From Halichondria panicea (Eukaryota > Porifera > Demospongiae > Suberitida > Halichondriidae), in contig NC_087379.1 of assembly GCF_963675165.1 (NCBI RefSeq), positions 6,179,839 through 6,243,838 on the forward strand: a DNA stretch of 64,000 nucleotides, written 5' to 3'. Below the pieces are notes generated by a model. That model searched no databases and was not told where the DNA came from. It was given only the letters and a program-made list of their open reading frames with translations. Below, one piece after another: positions 53,882 to 63,167 of this stretch. Numbering within the stretch: the first letter of the stretch is position 1; every line of letters starts with the position of its first letter. A program made the position numbers and the translations under genes.

Positions 53882-53885
<4 letters not shown>

Positions 53886-53966
<81 letters not shown>
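53886..53966. repeat. (GT)n microsatellite
   Basis: About 80 bp of GT repeat with a few GC interruptions, preceded by three imperfect copies of a GTGGGTGTGTACATTA-type unit. It lies near the end of the 10-kb block. Confidence 0.9.
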
Positions 53967-53987
53967 ACCTGATGCATGAACTTGTAA

Positions 53988-54415
53988 CAACCTTTTTTTT
54001 CTTTTTTTCTTTATCAATGTTTGATGCAAAGGAAGCATACAGGATATGACAAGGTAGCTAAATAAGGCTAATAATGAAGTCAGTCCATGACCGAAAAGTA
54101 AAGGTTCAGGTGCAGGTGTACTTAAGTGAAAAAAATAAAAAAGAACTTAGTTTTGACAGGGATAGTTTGAAAGCAGATGGGCTAGGGCTACTGATAACAT
54201 TTAGGGGAAGGGAGTTCCATGCAAATAGGGATTATGCTTACAAAAAAGGAATGTCTATGCATGGGCTAGGGTTTTAACAAATGGTTTAAAAATAATTTGA
54301 TTATAAGGGTGACGGGGGGGAAGGGCGAGGATGGAGGGTGAAAACAATTATAGATAGATTATTAAAGCAGACTTTTAGTTTTTGGTTCTTCCTTCGAGAT
54401 GACCTAGGGTTATAA
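53988..54415 (-). mobile_element. Possible retroposed insertion with T-rich left end
   Basis: The block begins with a T-rich run after AACAACC and interrupts sequence otherwise like the relic intron before OPA1 exon 14. The orientation suggests a minus-strand retroposon with an A-rich tail. No clear target duplication or known coding domain was found, so this is tentative. Confidence 0.35.
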
Positions 54416-54511
54416 AAGTGGCGTAATAGGTACCCTGGGAGGACACTGGAGAGAGACGACCTCTTTGAACTGGGAAAGGCGGACATCTTGACCGAGGTCG
54501 CCAGTCTGCAG
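54416..54511 (+). pseudogene. OPA1 exon 14 relic (3' part)
   Basis: From AAGTGGCGTAATAGGTACCC to GTCTGCAG with a normal GTGAGG donor. The 5' third is replaced by the T-rich block. Confidence 0.75.
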
Positions 54512-54542
54512 GTGAGGGGATACTGTACATGCACATATGTAA

Positions 54543-54619
54543 CTAAAAACTGAACCCCACAGATTCGGTAAAATAATACCTAGTAGGTATTATACAGAGT
54601 CTGTGGGTTCAGTTTTTAG
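54543..54619. repeat. Imperfect 77-bp palindrome derived from OPA1 intron 14
   Basis: Arms CTAAAAACTGAACCCCACAGA and TCTGTGGGTTCAGTTTTTAG around a second smaller palindrome (AATACCTAGTAGGTATT). The right arm equals the start of OPA1 intron 14, so the left arm is an inverted local duplicate. Confidence 0.7.
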
Positions 54620-54833
54620 GAACAAGCCTTTAGAATATGAGAATAACAATGCCTTTTCTTTTCTTGTAATGCTAACTTTGAGTGCATGGGGGACTGTGTG
54701 AGTGGATAATTATAGCAATTAATTAACCGTTTAACGCGAAATTTAACGCCTTGTTCCTTACAGCTCAGATGCATGTTAGTGAAGTATTTACTAACAACGG
54801 ACCCCCCCCCCACACACACACACACACTTACAG

Positions 54834-55065
54834 GTGGTGGTGGTGGTTGGAGATCAGAGTGCTGGCAAGACGAGCGTCCTCGAGATGGTTGCTAATGCTC
54901 GTATATTCCCACGGGGAGGAGGGGAGATGATGACTCGTAGCCCCACCATGGTTACCCTTAGCAACAGACCAGAGTGTATTGCAATGGTCTCTCGAGGACA
55001 AGTTTGAACTACACACATTACATGCAGAACCAGAACACCATCATCATGTGGCTTGTGCATACATG
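54834..55065 (+). pseudogene. OPA1 exon relics 5 and 8
   Basis: Exon 5 (54834-54990) still encodes [20 protein letters not shown] and the MMTRSP switch with one extra GTG at the start. Exons 6 and 7 are gone, and a decayed exon 8 (about 55018-55065) follows directly. Confidence 0.75.
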
Positions 55066-55574
55066 TAAGTGCTGTAATTGAAGCTTTAACACTGAGTGCT
55101 AACATGGGCTAAGCTTACAGTTCGCTTCACCCTCAATAATTATAGACATAATTCTTCAAGGTTCAAAAGTGGTTTGAATTCTGCAACAGCTTCGAAATGC
55201 TAGGTACACTGTAGGCTAGCTAAGTCAACTGAACTCAGGGCCTTGTAAAATAAACAATCTGATTTCAATACGGGCCATTTAGTTCCATCGGGAGTTCATA
55301 AAGAGGAGTATCCAACTGTAGCCTGGTGGGTACCGTAGTTTTTCAATATGAACTCCTTGGTTCCACGTAAATATTCCCCGGCCTCTAGAATGTGCTTCCA
55401 CTCTGAAATCCCACTCTGGAATGCCACTTACATTCTACTAAACTTCCACTAAACTTCAATTCTAAACTTCTAAACATCCACTCTGAAATTCCATTGTGCG
55501 TATGTGGCATTGCACATGGGGGGAATGTGAATTTGTGGAAATTGTGAAATGAAATTGTGTACTGTGTTGGTTGT

Positions 55575-55622
55575 AGCCTCGATCTCAGGCCGCACTTCAT
55601 CTGGCCTGTGAAGGAGGCTAGG
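55575..55622. mobile_element. Small TAGCCTC/GAGGCTA element
   Basis: Ends TAGCCTCGATC and GAGGCTA in the style of 41671-41717, about 48 bp long. A clean target duplication was not seen. Confidence 0.45.
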
Positions 55623-55758
55623 TTGGTGGGTGACCATGCAACAGTGTGTGTGTTTGCTGATTATAGTGGATTGCAACAGTTTGTCCTTGCAAGGTCTTGA
55701 TAAACTGCCAGCTCAGCAAACGTCATCACAATGGAAACAGAGGGTCTGAGGGAAACAA

Positions 55759-55822
55759 TAGTTTCGCGGCCCAACTCCACAATCTGATACTACCAGATTG
55801 TGGAGTATGGCCCGCGAGACTA
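55759..55822. mobile_element. 64-bp palindromic element with 9-bp target duplication
   Basis: Ends TAGTTTCGCGG and CCGCGAGACTA, with a long inner hairpin (ACTCCACAATCTG paired with CAGATTGTGGAGT). Flanks GGGAAACAA and AGGAAACAA match at 8 of 9 positions. Same end type as the 66-bp elements. Confidence 0.75.
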
Positions 55823-55859
55823 AGGAAACAATTTAACACCTTATTTCTCTGTAGAATGA

Positions 55860-56654
55860 TTGCTATGAATATTGTTACCCATTATTGGTGAACCCCACCC
55901 CACATGACATCACCCTATTCTATGCTTCAAGCTAATGTCATCAACAAAGAATTGTGAGTTAATCCCTCAATGACTTGTGTTTGACTGTCTGTATGTACTA
56001 GGAATATACCGTACTTTTTCGAAATAAGGCACCCTTCCAATAATGCACCCCCTTGGAATTTGCTCATGAATCAGCCGCACTTGGAAAGTCCGTCTGAGCA
56101 CTTTAGTCATGACTTTTTTGGTCAGGTCGAAATTCCGACCTGACCAATCAGATCGAAGATTGACAAAATTAAAGGAAATAAAGAATGACAAGAAGCGTAT
56201 GCGTTCTATACAGTAGGACGCATTTATAGCTAGCCGCTAACAGCCTAACTGTGGCTACTGTTAGCCAGTCAAAGAGCTATAGTAAGTTGAGTTGACTGCA
56301 CAATAGTGCTGTGCAACCTTTTCTTGTTCTTTTAGCAACGTTATTGGAGCAAGCCAAACAAAAATTCATAGCTGCTAGTCAAGAATTCGCCGTTGACCTT
56401 TTGCATGCGTTAAATTCTTTTGGTTTTGACACTGACGTAATGACAATTAACATTCCATTGTGGAATGACCTCTATACTAAAGTGCTCAGACGTACTTTCC
56501 AAGTGCGGCTGATTAATGAGACTAATAGAACTGTATAAATTCACAGATCTATAATAGAAGAAATACAGTAAGTGCAGTTTGAAAAACTTTCAATGTTCCC
56601 TCACAGATATCACCCAGTAACAAACCTTACGGCACTCGATAAATTCCCAAAGCC
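55860..56654 (+). promoter_or_regulatory. Upstream region and 5' UTR of TRIM copy 6, with an inserted repeat
   Basis: The promoter-like block ends in ACAAAGAATT with a GTGAGT donor near 55951. The CCCTCACAG acceptor ends at 56606 and the ATG is at 56655. The putative 5' UTR intron is longer than in other copies because a repeat (56006-56525) has been inserted. Confidence 0.45.
56006..56525. mobile_element. Inverted-repeat element of the TACCGTACTT family
   Basis: It begins TACCGTACTTTTTCGAAATA followed by AAGGCACCC. AATCAGCCGCACTTGGAAAG near 56071 reappears inverted near 56495. Short open frames on both strands are products of this repeat. A related left end occurs near 62980, upstream of copy 7. 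Confidence 0.5.
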
Positions 56655-58883
56655 ATGGCCGAGAGAGTGACTACAAAAGAAGCTCTCAAGAAACTCGATG
56701 CTCAACTCGAATGCTCCCTTTGTCTCGACACTTTCAAGCAGCCGAAACTCTTGCCTTGTTTTCACGTGTTTTGCAAGTCCCCGTGTCTGGAGAAACTAAT
56801 GACCAAGGATGGACGCTCCCTCACTTGTCCCACCTGTCGACACATTGTGCCACTGTCAGAGAGGGGAGTGGCTGGACTGCAATCAGACTTCCACATTGAC
56901 CACTTGTTTGAGATACAAGATGCTTTCAACAAGGCTGATGACGACAATGATACGAACTGTGGCAACTGTGAGGATGGCAAAGCCACTGGGTACTGTAACG
57001 ACTGTGGGGACTTTTTGTGTGACAAGTGTCAAGCTGCTCATAAGATAGTTAAGCTGTCAAGGAATCATAAACTAATTTCGCTGGATGAACTCAAAGCTCA
57101 AGTGACTAGCCTCGTTCCTCCCAAAAAGGCCATCCCTCATTGCCCCAAACACTCGGAGAATGCCCTTAAGATATACTGTGATACTTGCTCCACTCTCATT
57201 TGCATGGACTGCACCATTCGTCTCCACAAAGACCACAACTACGACCTGGTGGCTGATGTGCTGACCGAGCACAAAGAAAAACTTGTCTCCAGTCTCAAAC
57301 CAGTCAAAGAGAAGCTGGACAGTGTAAAACGAGCTCTGAAGGATTTTGACACAAGAGCCAAGGCAATCCATGATCAGAGGGCCATGATTGAAGCCAACAT
57401 CCACAAGGAGATTGACAAACAACATCGACTGTTGGACCAACGAAGGGCAGAGCTTGTGGGAGAGCTAGAGATGCTGACTCAGCAAAAGCTAAAGGATCTG
57501 ACGGCACAGAGGGACCAAGTGGAGATCACTCAGGTGAAATTGACCAGCTGTCTGGAGTACGCTGAAGGGGGGCTCAAAACAGGCACAGACGGTGAAATAC
57601 TCAAAATGAAATTTTCTGTTGTTAAGAGAGTCGAACAGATCACTACCGAATTCAAATCAAAAACTATTCAGCCAGAGACAAAGGCTGACATGGAACTGAC
57701 CACAAAAGGAAAAGAACCTCTCCAACAAGCTTGTCAAAATTTCCTAGAGGTTGATGACAGTGGATCATTCAACTTAGAGAACAGCCACACGACAGGAGAA
57801 GGTCTGAAAGTTGCTACAATTAGAGAAATAAAAACTATGTCCTTTCAAGTAATGACCAAGAAAAACAAGAAATTCAACGGCAAACTCGACCTCAAAGCTG
57901 AACTTGTGCATATCGTGGGCAAAGACAGATTGAAATGTGAAGTGATCGAGCAACAACATGGCCAACACAAGATCAACTATCGCCCTATGAAACGAGGAAA
58001 GCATGAACTACACATCACTGTCAATGGGGACGCAGTACGAGGCAGTCCATTCCCAATAGCTGTAGCCCCATCACCACAGAGCTTCCTCAAGCCTTCCCAA
58101 GTTGTACGAGGTTTAAACAAGCCACGAGGCACAGTCTTCAACAGTAAGGGACAGTTGGTTGTTGTTGAAGGTGAAGGAGCTACTGTCTCTGTGTTGACAC
58201 CAGAGGGTGAGAAGATACGAACGTTTGGACATCTAAATGACGCGTATGGAGTGACTGTGGACAAAGATGACAACATCTATGTAGTAGAGCGTAGCAATTA
58301 TCGTGTGAATAAGTTCTCATCCGACGGAGAGTTTGTGGCGGTTGTTGGTAGTCAAGGCAACGGTAACCTTCAGTTTTCTAACCCACATGGTATCTGTTAT
58401 AACAGAAGAGACAACAACCTGTATGTGCCTGATAACATGAATCACAGAATACAAGTGCTCTCTACTGAACTAAAGTTCGTACGATGTTTCGGTACACCTG
58501 GCAATGGGAACGGACAATTACAAAACCCAGTGTATGCATCATTTGATAATGCCAACAACTTCTATGTGACTGACTACTGTAACCATCGAGTACAAGTCTT
58601 CACTGCTGAAGGTCAATTCCTGAGAACCTTCTCACAAAAAGCCAACGGTCAGAAGTTGAGCTCACCCTATGCCATAGCCATCGAAAGCAGTGACACAGTG
58701 CACGTCAGTGAGAATGGATCGCATTATGTGAGTGTGTTCACATCTCAGGGAGCCTATATCACTGCGTTTGGTGGACCAGGAACGAAAGAGGGACAGTTTA
58801 ATGGCATTTACGGACTCTCTATTGATCGCAATGACTCTGTTGTTGTGTCCGATCAAGACAACGGGCGACTGCAGATATTCTAA
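56655..58883 (+). CDS. TRIM-NHL protein, array copy 6 (742 aa)
   Basis: Complete single-exon gene. B-box 1 contains DKCQAAHKIVKLSRNHKL, unlike any sister. The filamin part (MTKKNKKFNGKLDLKAELV) is followed by NHL repeats with private loops: VERSNYRVNKF, SNPHGICYN, DNMNHRIQV, NPVYASFDN, DYCNHRVQVF, ENGSHYVSVF, terminal DQDNGRLQIF. One framework Asp is Glu (AIAIESSDTVHV). All metal ligands of RING and B-boxes remain. It shares the extra Glu-Gly pair (VEGEGATVSV) with copies 1 and 5, although the rest is closer to copies 3 and 4, another sign of exchange between copies. Confidence 0.93.
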   Translation: MAERVTTKEALKKLDAQLECSLCLDTFKQPKLLPCFHVFCKSPCLEKLMTKDGRSLTCPTCRHIVPLSERGVAGLQSDFHIDHLFEIQDAFNKADDDNDTNCGNCEDGKATGYCNDCGDFLCDKCQAAHKIVKLSRNHKLISLDELKAQVTSLVPPKKAIPHCPKHSENALKIYCDTCSTLICMDCTIRLHKDHNYDLVADVLTEHKEKLVSSLKPVKEKLDSVKRALKDFDTRAKAIHDQRAMIEANIHKEIDKQHRLLDQRRAELVGELEMLTQQKLKDLTAQRDQVEITQVKLTSCLEYAEGGLKTGTDGEILKMKFSVVKRVEQITTEFKSKTIQPETKADMELTTKGKEPLQQACQNFLEVDDSGSFNLENSHTTGEGLKVATIREIKTMSFQVMTKKNKKFNGKLDLKAELVHIVGKDRLKCEVIEQQHGQHKINYRPMKRGKHELHITVNGDAVRGSPFPIAVAPSPQSFLKPSQVVRGLNKPRGTVFNSKGQLVVVEGEGATVSVLTPEGEKIRTFGHLNDAYGVTVDKDDNIYVVERSNYRVNKFSSDGEFVAVVGSQGNGNLQFSNPHGICYNRRDNNLYVPDNMNHRIQVLSTELKFVRCFGTPGNGNGQLQNPVYASFDNANNFYVTDYCNHRVQVFTAEGQFLRTFSQKANGQKLSSPYAIAIESSDTVHVSENGSHYVSVFTSQGAYITAFGGPGTKEGQFNGIYGLSIDRNDSVVVSDQDNGRLQIF

Positions 58884-59156
58884 CGAGATAAAAACTTTAA
58901 GTACTGTGTACATTTTTTGTAGTGTTATTTTGTGTTCTAGTCTGAAATCCAACAAGTGAACCTGGTTTGGCTTAGTGTGAAAATTGTTGTAACGTCTTTG
59001 TACGTCTTTAAGTTTTGATATGTTTTGATATGTTTGAAATCTGTGGTTATTAGTCTGTTTTAGCACATGAAGTATGCGTGGAAAATTCACTGTTTACTTG
59101 ATTCTATTTATTGCACTCACACTCTGCCAGCACATGTCATTAATATGTTACAAATG

Positions 59157-60130
59157 GTTCAGTGGATGCTGAGAGAAGCATAATATTATATTGACAGACA
59201 TTGTCAGTCAACTATGGTCAAATGGACCCAGAATTAGATTCCTATAGATTGCCTGTACTGTCGGGTTACCTCAAACTATTACTGTTGTATTAGTGTGTAT
59301 ACCCTCAATCACAGCCTTGTCCTCGTGACTGCCTTACTGACTATATAATTATACTAATACTAATACCTACACAGCCTTGCATTGTCTAACCTCAAAACTC
59401 TTCTCATGATTTCCAGCACTGTTTTATAATTATCTCTCCTTTTCTCAAGGCTCTCGTACGATACTTGTGCTCACCAAAGTTGACCTGGCGGAGAAGGGTG
59501 GAGTCAAACAAGACAGGGTGAGTGTGTGACCAATCAGATTGATGCTATAGTTTGCCCCTGCAGATGCTCTCAATTCTGGATGGCCAGTTGTTCTCAATGA
59601 AGGCCCTTGGATACTATGCCTGGTTACTGGGAGAGGTACGTATATATGTATGTGTACTGTACTTATTGTGAACACTCTAGCGGAGCAGTTTCTAAGTGAT
59701 TTTGTTTTCATATGTCCTAGTTGTTAATGTATAATTATATAGAATGTATAGGGAGTCCATCAACAATCAGGCACTGCACTTTAAGAGCTAGTGAGCATGC
59801 GTTGGATATTAATATTGTACATAACCATGATAACTATAGTGAACTGGGCTTCGACTCTTTAATAGCTGGTTCTTTATAATTATGGATTTTTATATGTGAG
59901 CACGTTAGACTTTGAATCTAAGTTCAATTCTCGGCAGGACCTTTATTATTTTATAGTGCAGCTCATTGTGATTTTCTGCATATTCAGTACACGTTTTCTG
60001 AGGTAGTGGCAAGCTAGCGAACTCTGGCAGGTCAACAGGTCAGAGAAGCTCTCAATTGTAAAGACACATGCAGACAGCAATTAAAGAGACTGACTGCGTG
60101 CATGTGTGAACCTCTATAATTATGTAGTAT
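59157..60130 (+). pseudogene. OPA1 relics: exons 9, 10, 11, part of 13, tRNA-like piece, ends of 21 and 23
   Basis: Exon 9 near 59157-59235 (enlarged), exon 10 at 59450-59518, exon 11 at 59565-59636, a stub of exon 13 at 59752-59793, a tRNA-Gln-like 3' half at 59897-59941, the start of exon 21 near 59988-60006 and an exon 23/3' UTR remnant at about 60035-60130. The order follows OPA1 with large deletions, so a once complete 3' half has decayed here. Confidence 0.7.
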
Positions 60131-60462
60131 CTTCCGAAAAATGTATACATAATTGTGATACCGTAGGTCATCAAAGTATCTCTACTATTAGTATTCTTTT
60201 GGTACGGTATGAAGTTTACGATTAATTAACAGAAATCAGCAACATACGTGTAATTCCCGGTATATATACAATACTATATTGTCAAAAACAATTACTCAAA
60301 CAGCATAATATATATATACAGTTAAAAATAACGTGTACAACAGAGCAAAAACTGACAATTAAATACAAAATATTGTTAACAGTAGTGATGATGTTTTGAA
60401 AACCTACTACATATTATTGTATAGAATTAAGTCCTAGCTACATAGATCTACATGCAGTGGGT
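60131..60462. other. AT-rich interval, no gene seen
   Basis: Contains TATATA runs and short A-rich stretches. No repeat family recognised. Confidence 0.4.
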
Positions 60463-60705
60463 GATTCACACAGTCACAGATGGCTGCCTAGTGAGTTGAG
60501 TCTGAGCCTTCTCTATACTGCTAGTGATACGATACAAGTGCCCCGAGAGTGTGATCCCCATGGTCTTAAGGTCGGCCTCTGTGAGCTGCAACACTTGGTT
60601 GATGTCGTTCAGCTCGGCTTCATCGAATTTGACCTTATAACATTCCATCTTGATGGCTATATGAGCCACTTCTCAACGGGGGTAGTCGAGGGGATTGAGG
60701 ATGTT
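60463..60705 (-). pseudogene. SAM-domain terminal exon, Eph-receptor-like, frame disrupted
   Basis: On the minus strand, TSSIPSTTPVEKWL is followed, in another frame, by AIKMECYKVKFDEAELND, VLQLTEADLKTMGITLSGH and LYRITSSIEKAQTQL, with a stop after QPSVTV. WL, IKM..Y, the DL..GITL.GH turn and a hydrophobic C-terminus of PDZ-ligand type are the pattern of the SAM domain ending Eph receptor tyrosine kinases. The frame changes between WL and AIKM (about 60665-60670), and no kinase exon was seen nearby. It is probably an orphan relic carried by rearrangement. A non-Eph SAM protein remains possible. Confidence 0.5.
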
Positions 60706-60987
60706 TAGGCATGTCTCTCTAGTGTCAGCCAATGACAAGTTCACACATGTAGCAATATATACCTTCAACTACACCTACGTATGTAGATCCCTACTATGCT
60801 CTATAACGTTCATCCATGTATTGTCTCCATTGTCTCTACTCATGTGTACATGACTTGTGGGGTGCTGTAAAATAGGTTGATGGTATGTACATGCATAATT
60901 ATGCATATGCTATTATTAATAGTAATGTACACCCGTATAAGATATAGTAACGTAACGTGACCATGTACTCTCCCTCCCCATGCACAG

Positions 60988-61405
60988 GTGTATGATCTCA
61001 CCAAGGAGGGGGACCTTCGTAGCCTCTGCACTGAGATTGAGCGTCAGATGAGGGTCAGTGTCCAATCAGGGAAGACCGTGACCTCTCAGCTCATCTCCCT
61101 CACTGTGTACGGGCCCCACCTCAGCATTAGTAACCTCAAGAGAATGGTCCTGGTTGACCTCCCAGAGATAGTCAGTGTGAGTGTCATGTGACTGTGTATA
61201 TCTGTACAGACTGTGACCACTGGTATGGCTGTTAACACAAGAGAAGATATCATCAAAATGTGCAGGTGTGTTGTGTGTGGATATGTAAATGTGCAGGTGT
61301 GTTGTGTGTGGAGACTGTAGTGTGGAAGGTGTAGTAAGTAATTCCTGTTCTTCCCACAGACAGTACATGCAGAACCCGAACAACATCATCATGTGCATAT
61401 ACAAG
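60988..61405 (+). pseudogene. OPA1 exon relics 6, 7 and 8
   Basis: Exon 6 (60988-61176) has a 12-base in-frame insertion after GPHL. Exon 7 is at 61210-61265 and exon 8 at 61370-61405 with small changes. Open frames and splice sites are largely kept, but nothing upstream supplies exons 1-5. TRIM copy 7 follows in the intron 8 position. Confidence 0.8.
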
Positions 61406-61565
61406 GTAAGTGCTGTAATTGAATCTTATGGTTACTTACGGTGGCCCTGAGTGCTACCAAGAGTTAAACAGTTATAGCTACCTATAGTTTTTCAAAGTTG
61501 GTATATAGTTCAGTACCAGAGTCTACCCTCGGATAAACAACTTTGCTTCACCCTCTGATATTCAC

Positions 61566-61850
61566 ATAATTATGCCTCGGTGCGCATGCGCAAGCGAGAT
61601 ATTATATGGTAGTGTGTGTATGTGTGTCTGTGTGTGCTGCTCAAGGATCAATAAAGTGCAGTAAGAGTTTATTCTAGCTACAGGTTTCAAGTCTTAGATT
61701 TTAATTCGTGGATTTGCAAAATAATGCTTCGTTCTCGATTTATACCTGTTTTGCTTACTTGGGGAATGTTATTGCAGCCTTTTCAGAAGAGTGCGTAGCA
61801 AAACTTTCTATGGAGTGTTTCTACTCTACTTAGTAGTTAGCTAGCTATTG
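61566..61850 (+). repeat. Dispersed repeat, related to 31330-31752 in reverse orientation
   Basis: Starts TTATGCCTCGGTGCGCATGC, then a TG-rich stretch, then TTCGTGGATTTGCAAAATAA and ATTGCAGCCTTTTCAGAAG. Same order of blocks as the minus strand of the other copy. No coding capacity. Confidence 0.5.
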
Positions 61851-62762
61851 GTAGCTGCAAGAGTTTGAACAGAGCTGCACGCCTCTGCTGACGTGACATG
61901 ATGCAGCAGCCATTAATTTTCACTTTTATACTAGTACTTTTGGCATTCCTTTTAGCACCATTGCTATCATGGTCAATTATTTCCCACTATTGAGTTTTCC
62001 CGTAATTCCGTGATTATTATGCGGCAAAGTCTCGAGACTAGCAATAATGTAGTAGCAATAGTAGCTTTATGCTATGTCAACGTATACCGAGGTATTCAGC
62101 ACCCGTGGTGCTTTCGTATATATTCTTCAAGTGTTCAAACAATTTTTAGGGAATTCCGCAACAGCTTAAAATGCTATAGGTGCATATAATTATAGGAGCT
62201 ATCAACTTCAGAGTCAACTCACGGTTAGCACTCAAGGCCTCGTAAAATACAACACCGAATTACGACCCATCCTCTCATGTATACGATATGGTGCATTGCA
62301 CATGAGGGAATGTGAAATTGTGGGAATTGTGGACTGAAATTGTTTGAGTTTTAGTGTATATAACTAAAACTGCAATGTATTGATCATCGAATGTTGAATT
62401 GAAAGCACAAATATAATAATCCAGTTTTATATACTTGTACATTGACCATTGGGAGGAGAGGCTGTAAAATTGCAACGTATGACTTTTTGCGGGTGACCAC
62501 GCTAGATCTACGGTGTGTGTAAGTGATTTCGTTTGTATTGCAACAGTAGACTTGTAGCAGCTCGATTTTTTTTTTTTAAAGAGAAGTTGAAGAGCACATC
62601 AAAATGTGCGAATACTGTGTAGAATGCTTGGTTAAGTAGTCGGTTCTAGTCTGAGTTTGTGAATTTTTATCAAGCCTGGAGAGTAGAGGGAAACAACACA
62701 TCTTCCTGCTATTGTGGAAATGGTTGCTATGAATAGATCTATTGTTACATTATTGACATCTG

Positions 62763-62842
62763 GTGAATCTCACATGACATTCTGTGTTGCTTCTCTTAAT
62801 AATTATTAAGAGAAGCAACACAGAATGTCATGTGAGATTCAC
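62763..62842. repeat. Perfect 80-bp palindrome upstream of TRIM copy 7
   Basis: Two 40-bp arms that are exact reverse complements with no spacer (centre TTAATAATTATTAA). The arms include CACATGACATTCTGTG, related to the promoter-like block of the other copies, so it looks like an inverted duplication of that block. Confidence 0.9.
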
Positions 62843-63167
62843 TAGCTGAATGTCCTACACAAGGAATTGTGAGTTTATCCCTTAATGTGCTGACTTGTAT
62901 GACTGTACATGTATGTGTTGACTTTCTGTATGTGTGCTATAGTATGTGTACTAGGAATGAATAATATATGTATATAAATACCGTACTTCCCAATAAGGCA
63001 CCCCCTGAGAATTTGCATACATGTAGAACCGTCTAAATTTTGAATACACTAGATCAAGCGGCACCTTTAATATTTAAGAAAATTAATACAGTGCAGTTTG
63101 TAAAACTTCAAATTTTCCTTCACATGCCAGTAAGAAGCCTTACAAGACTTGATCATATCCCAAAACC

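Noticed and set aside
54074-54277. 67-codon Lys-rich frame in the T-rich insertion
   Set aside because: No domain recognised; the surrounding block looks like a non-coding retroposon tail.
56311-56538. Small plus-strand frame upstream of TRIM copy 6
   Set aside because: Part of it is the inverted copy of a minus-strand frame in the same repeat; explained by the repeat's inverted ends.
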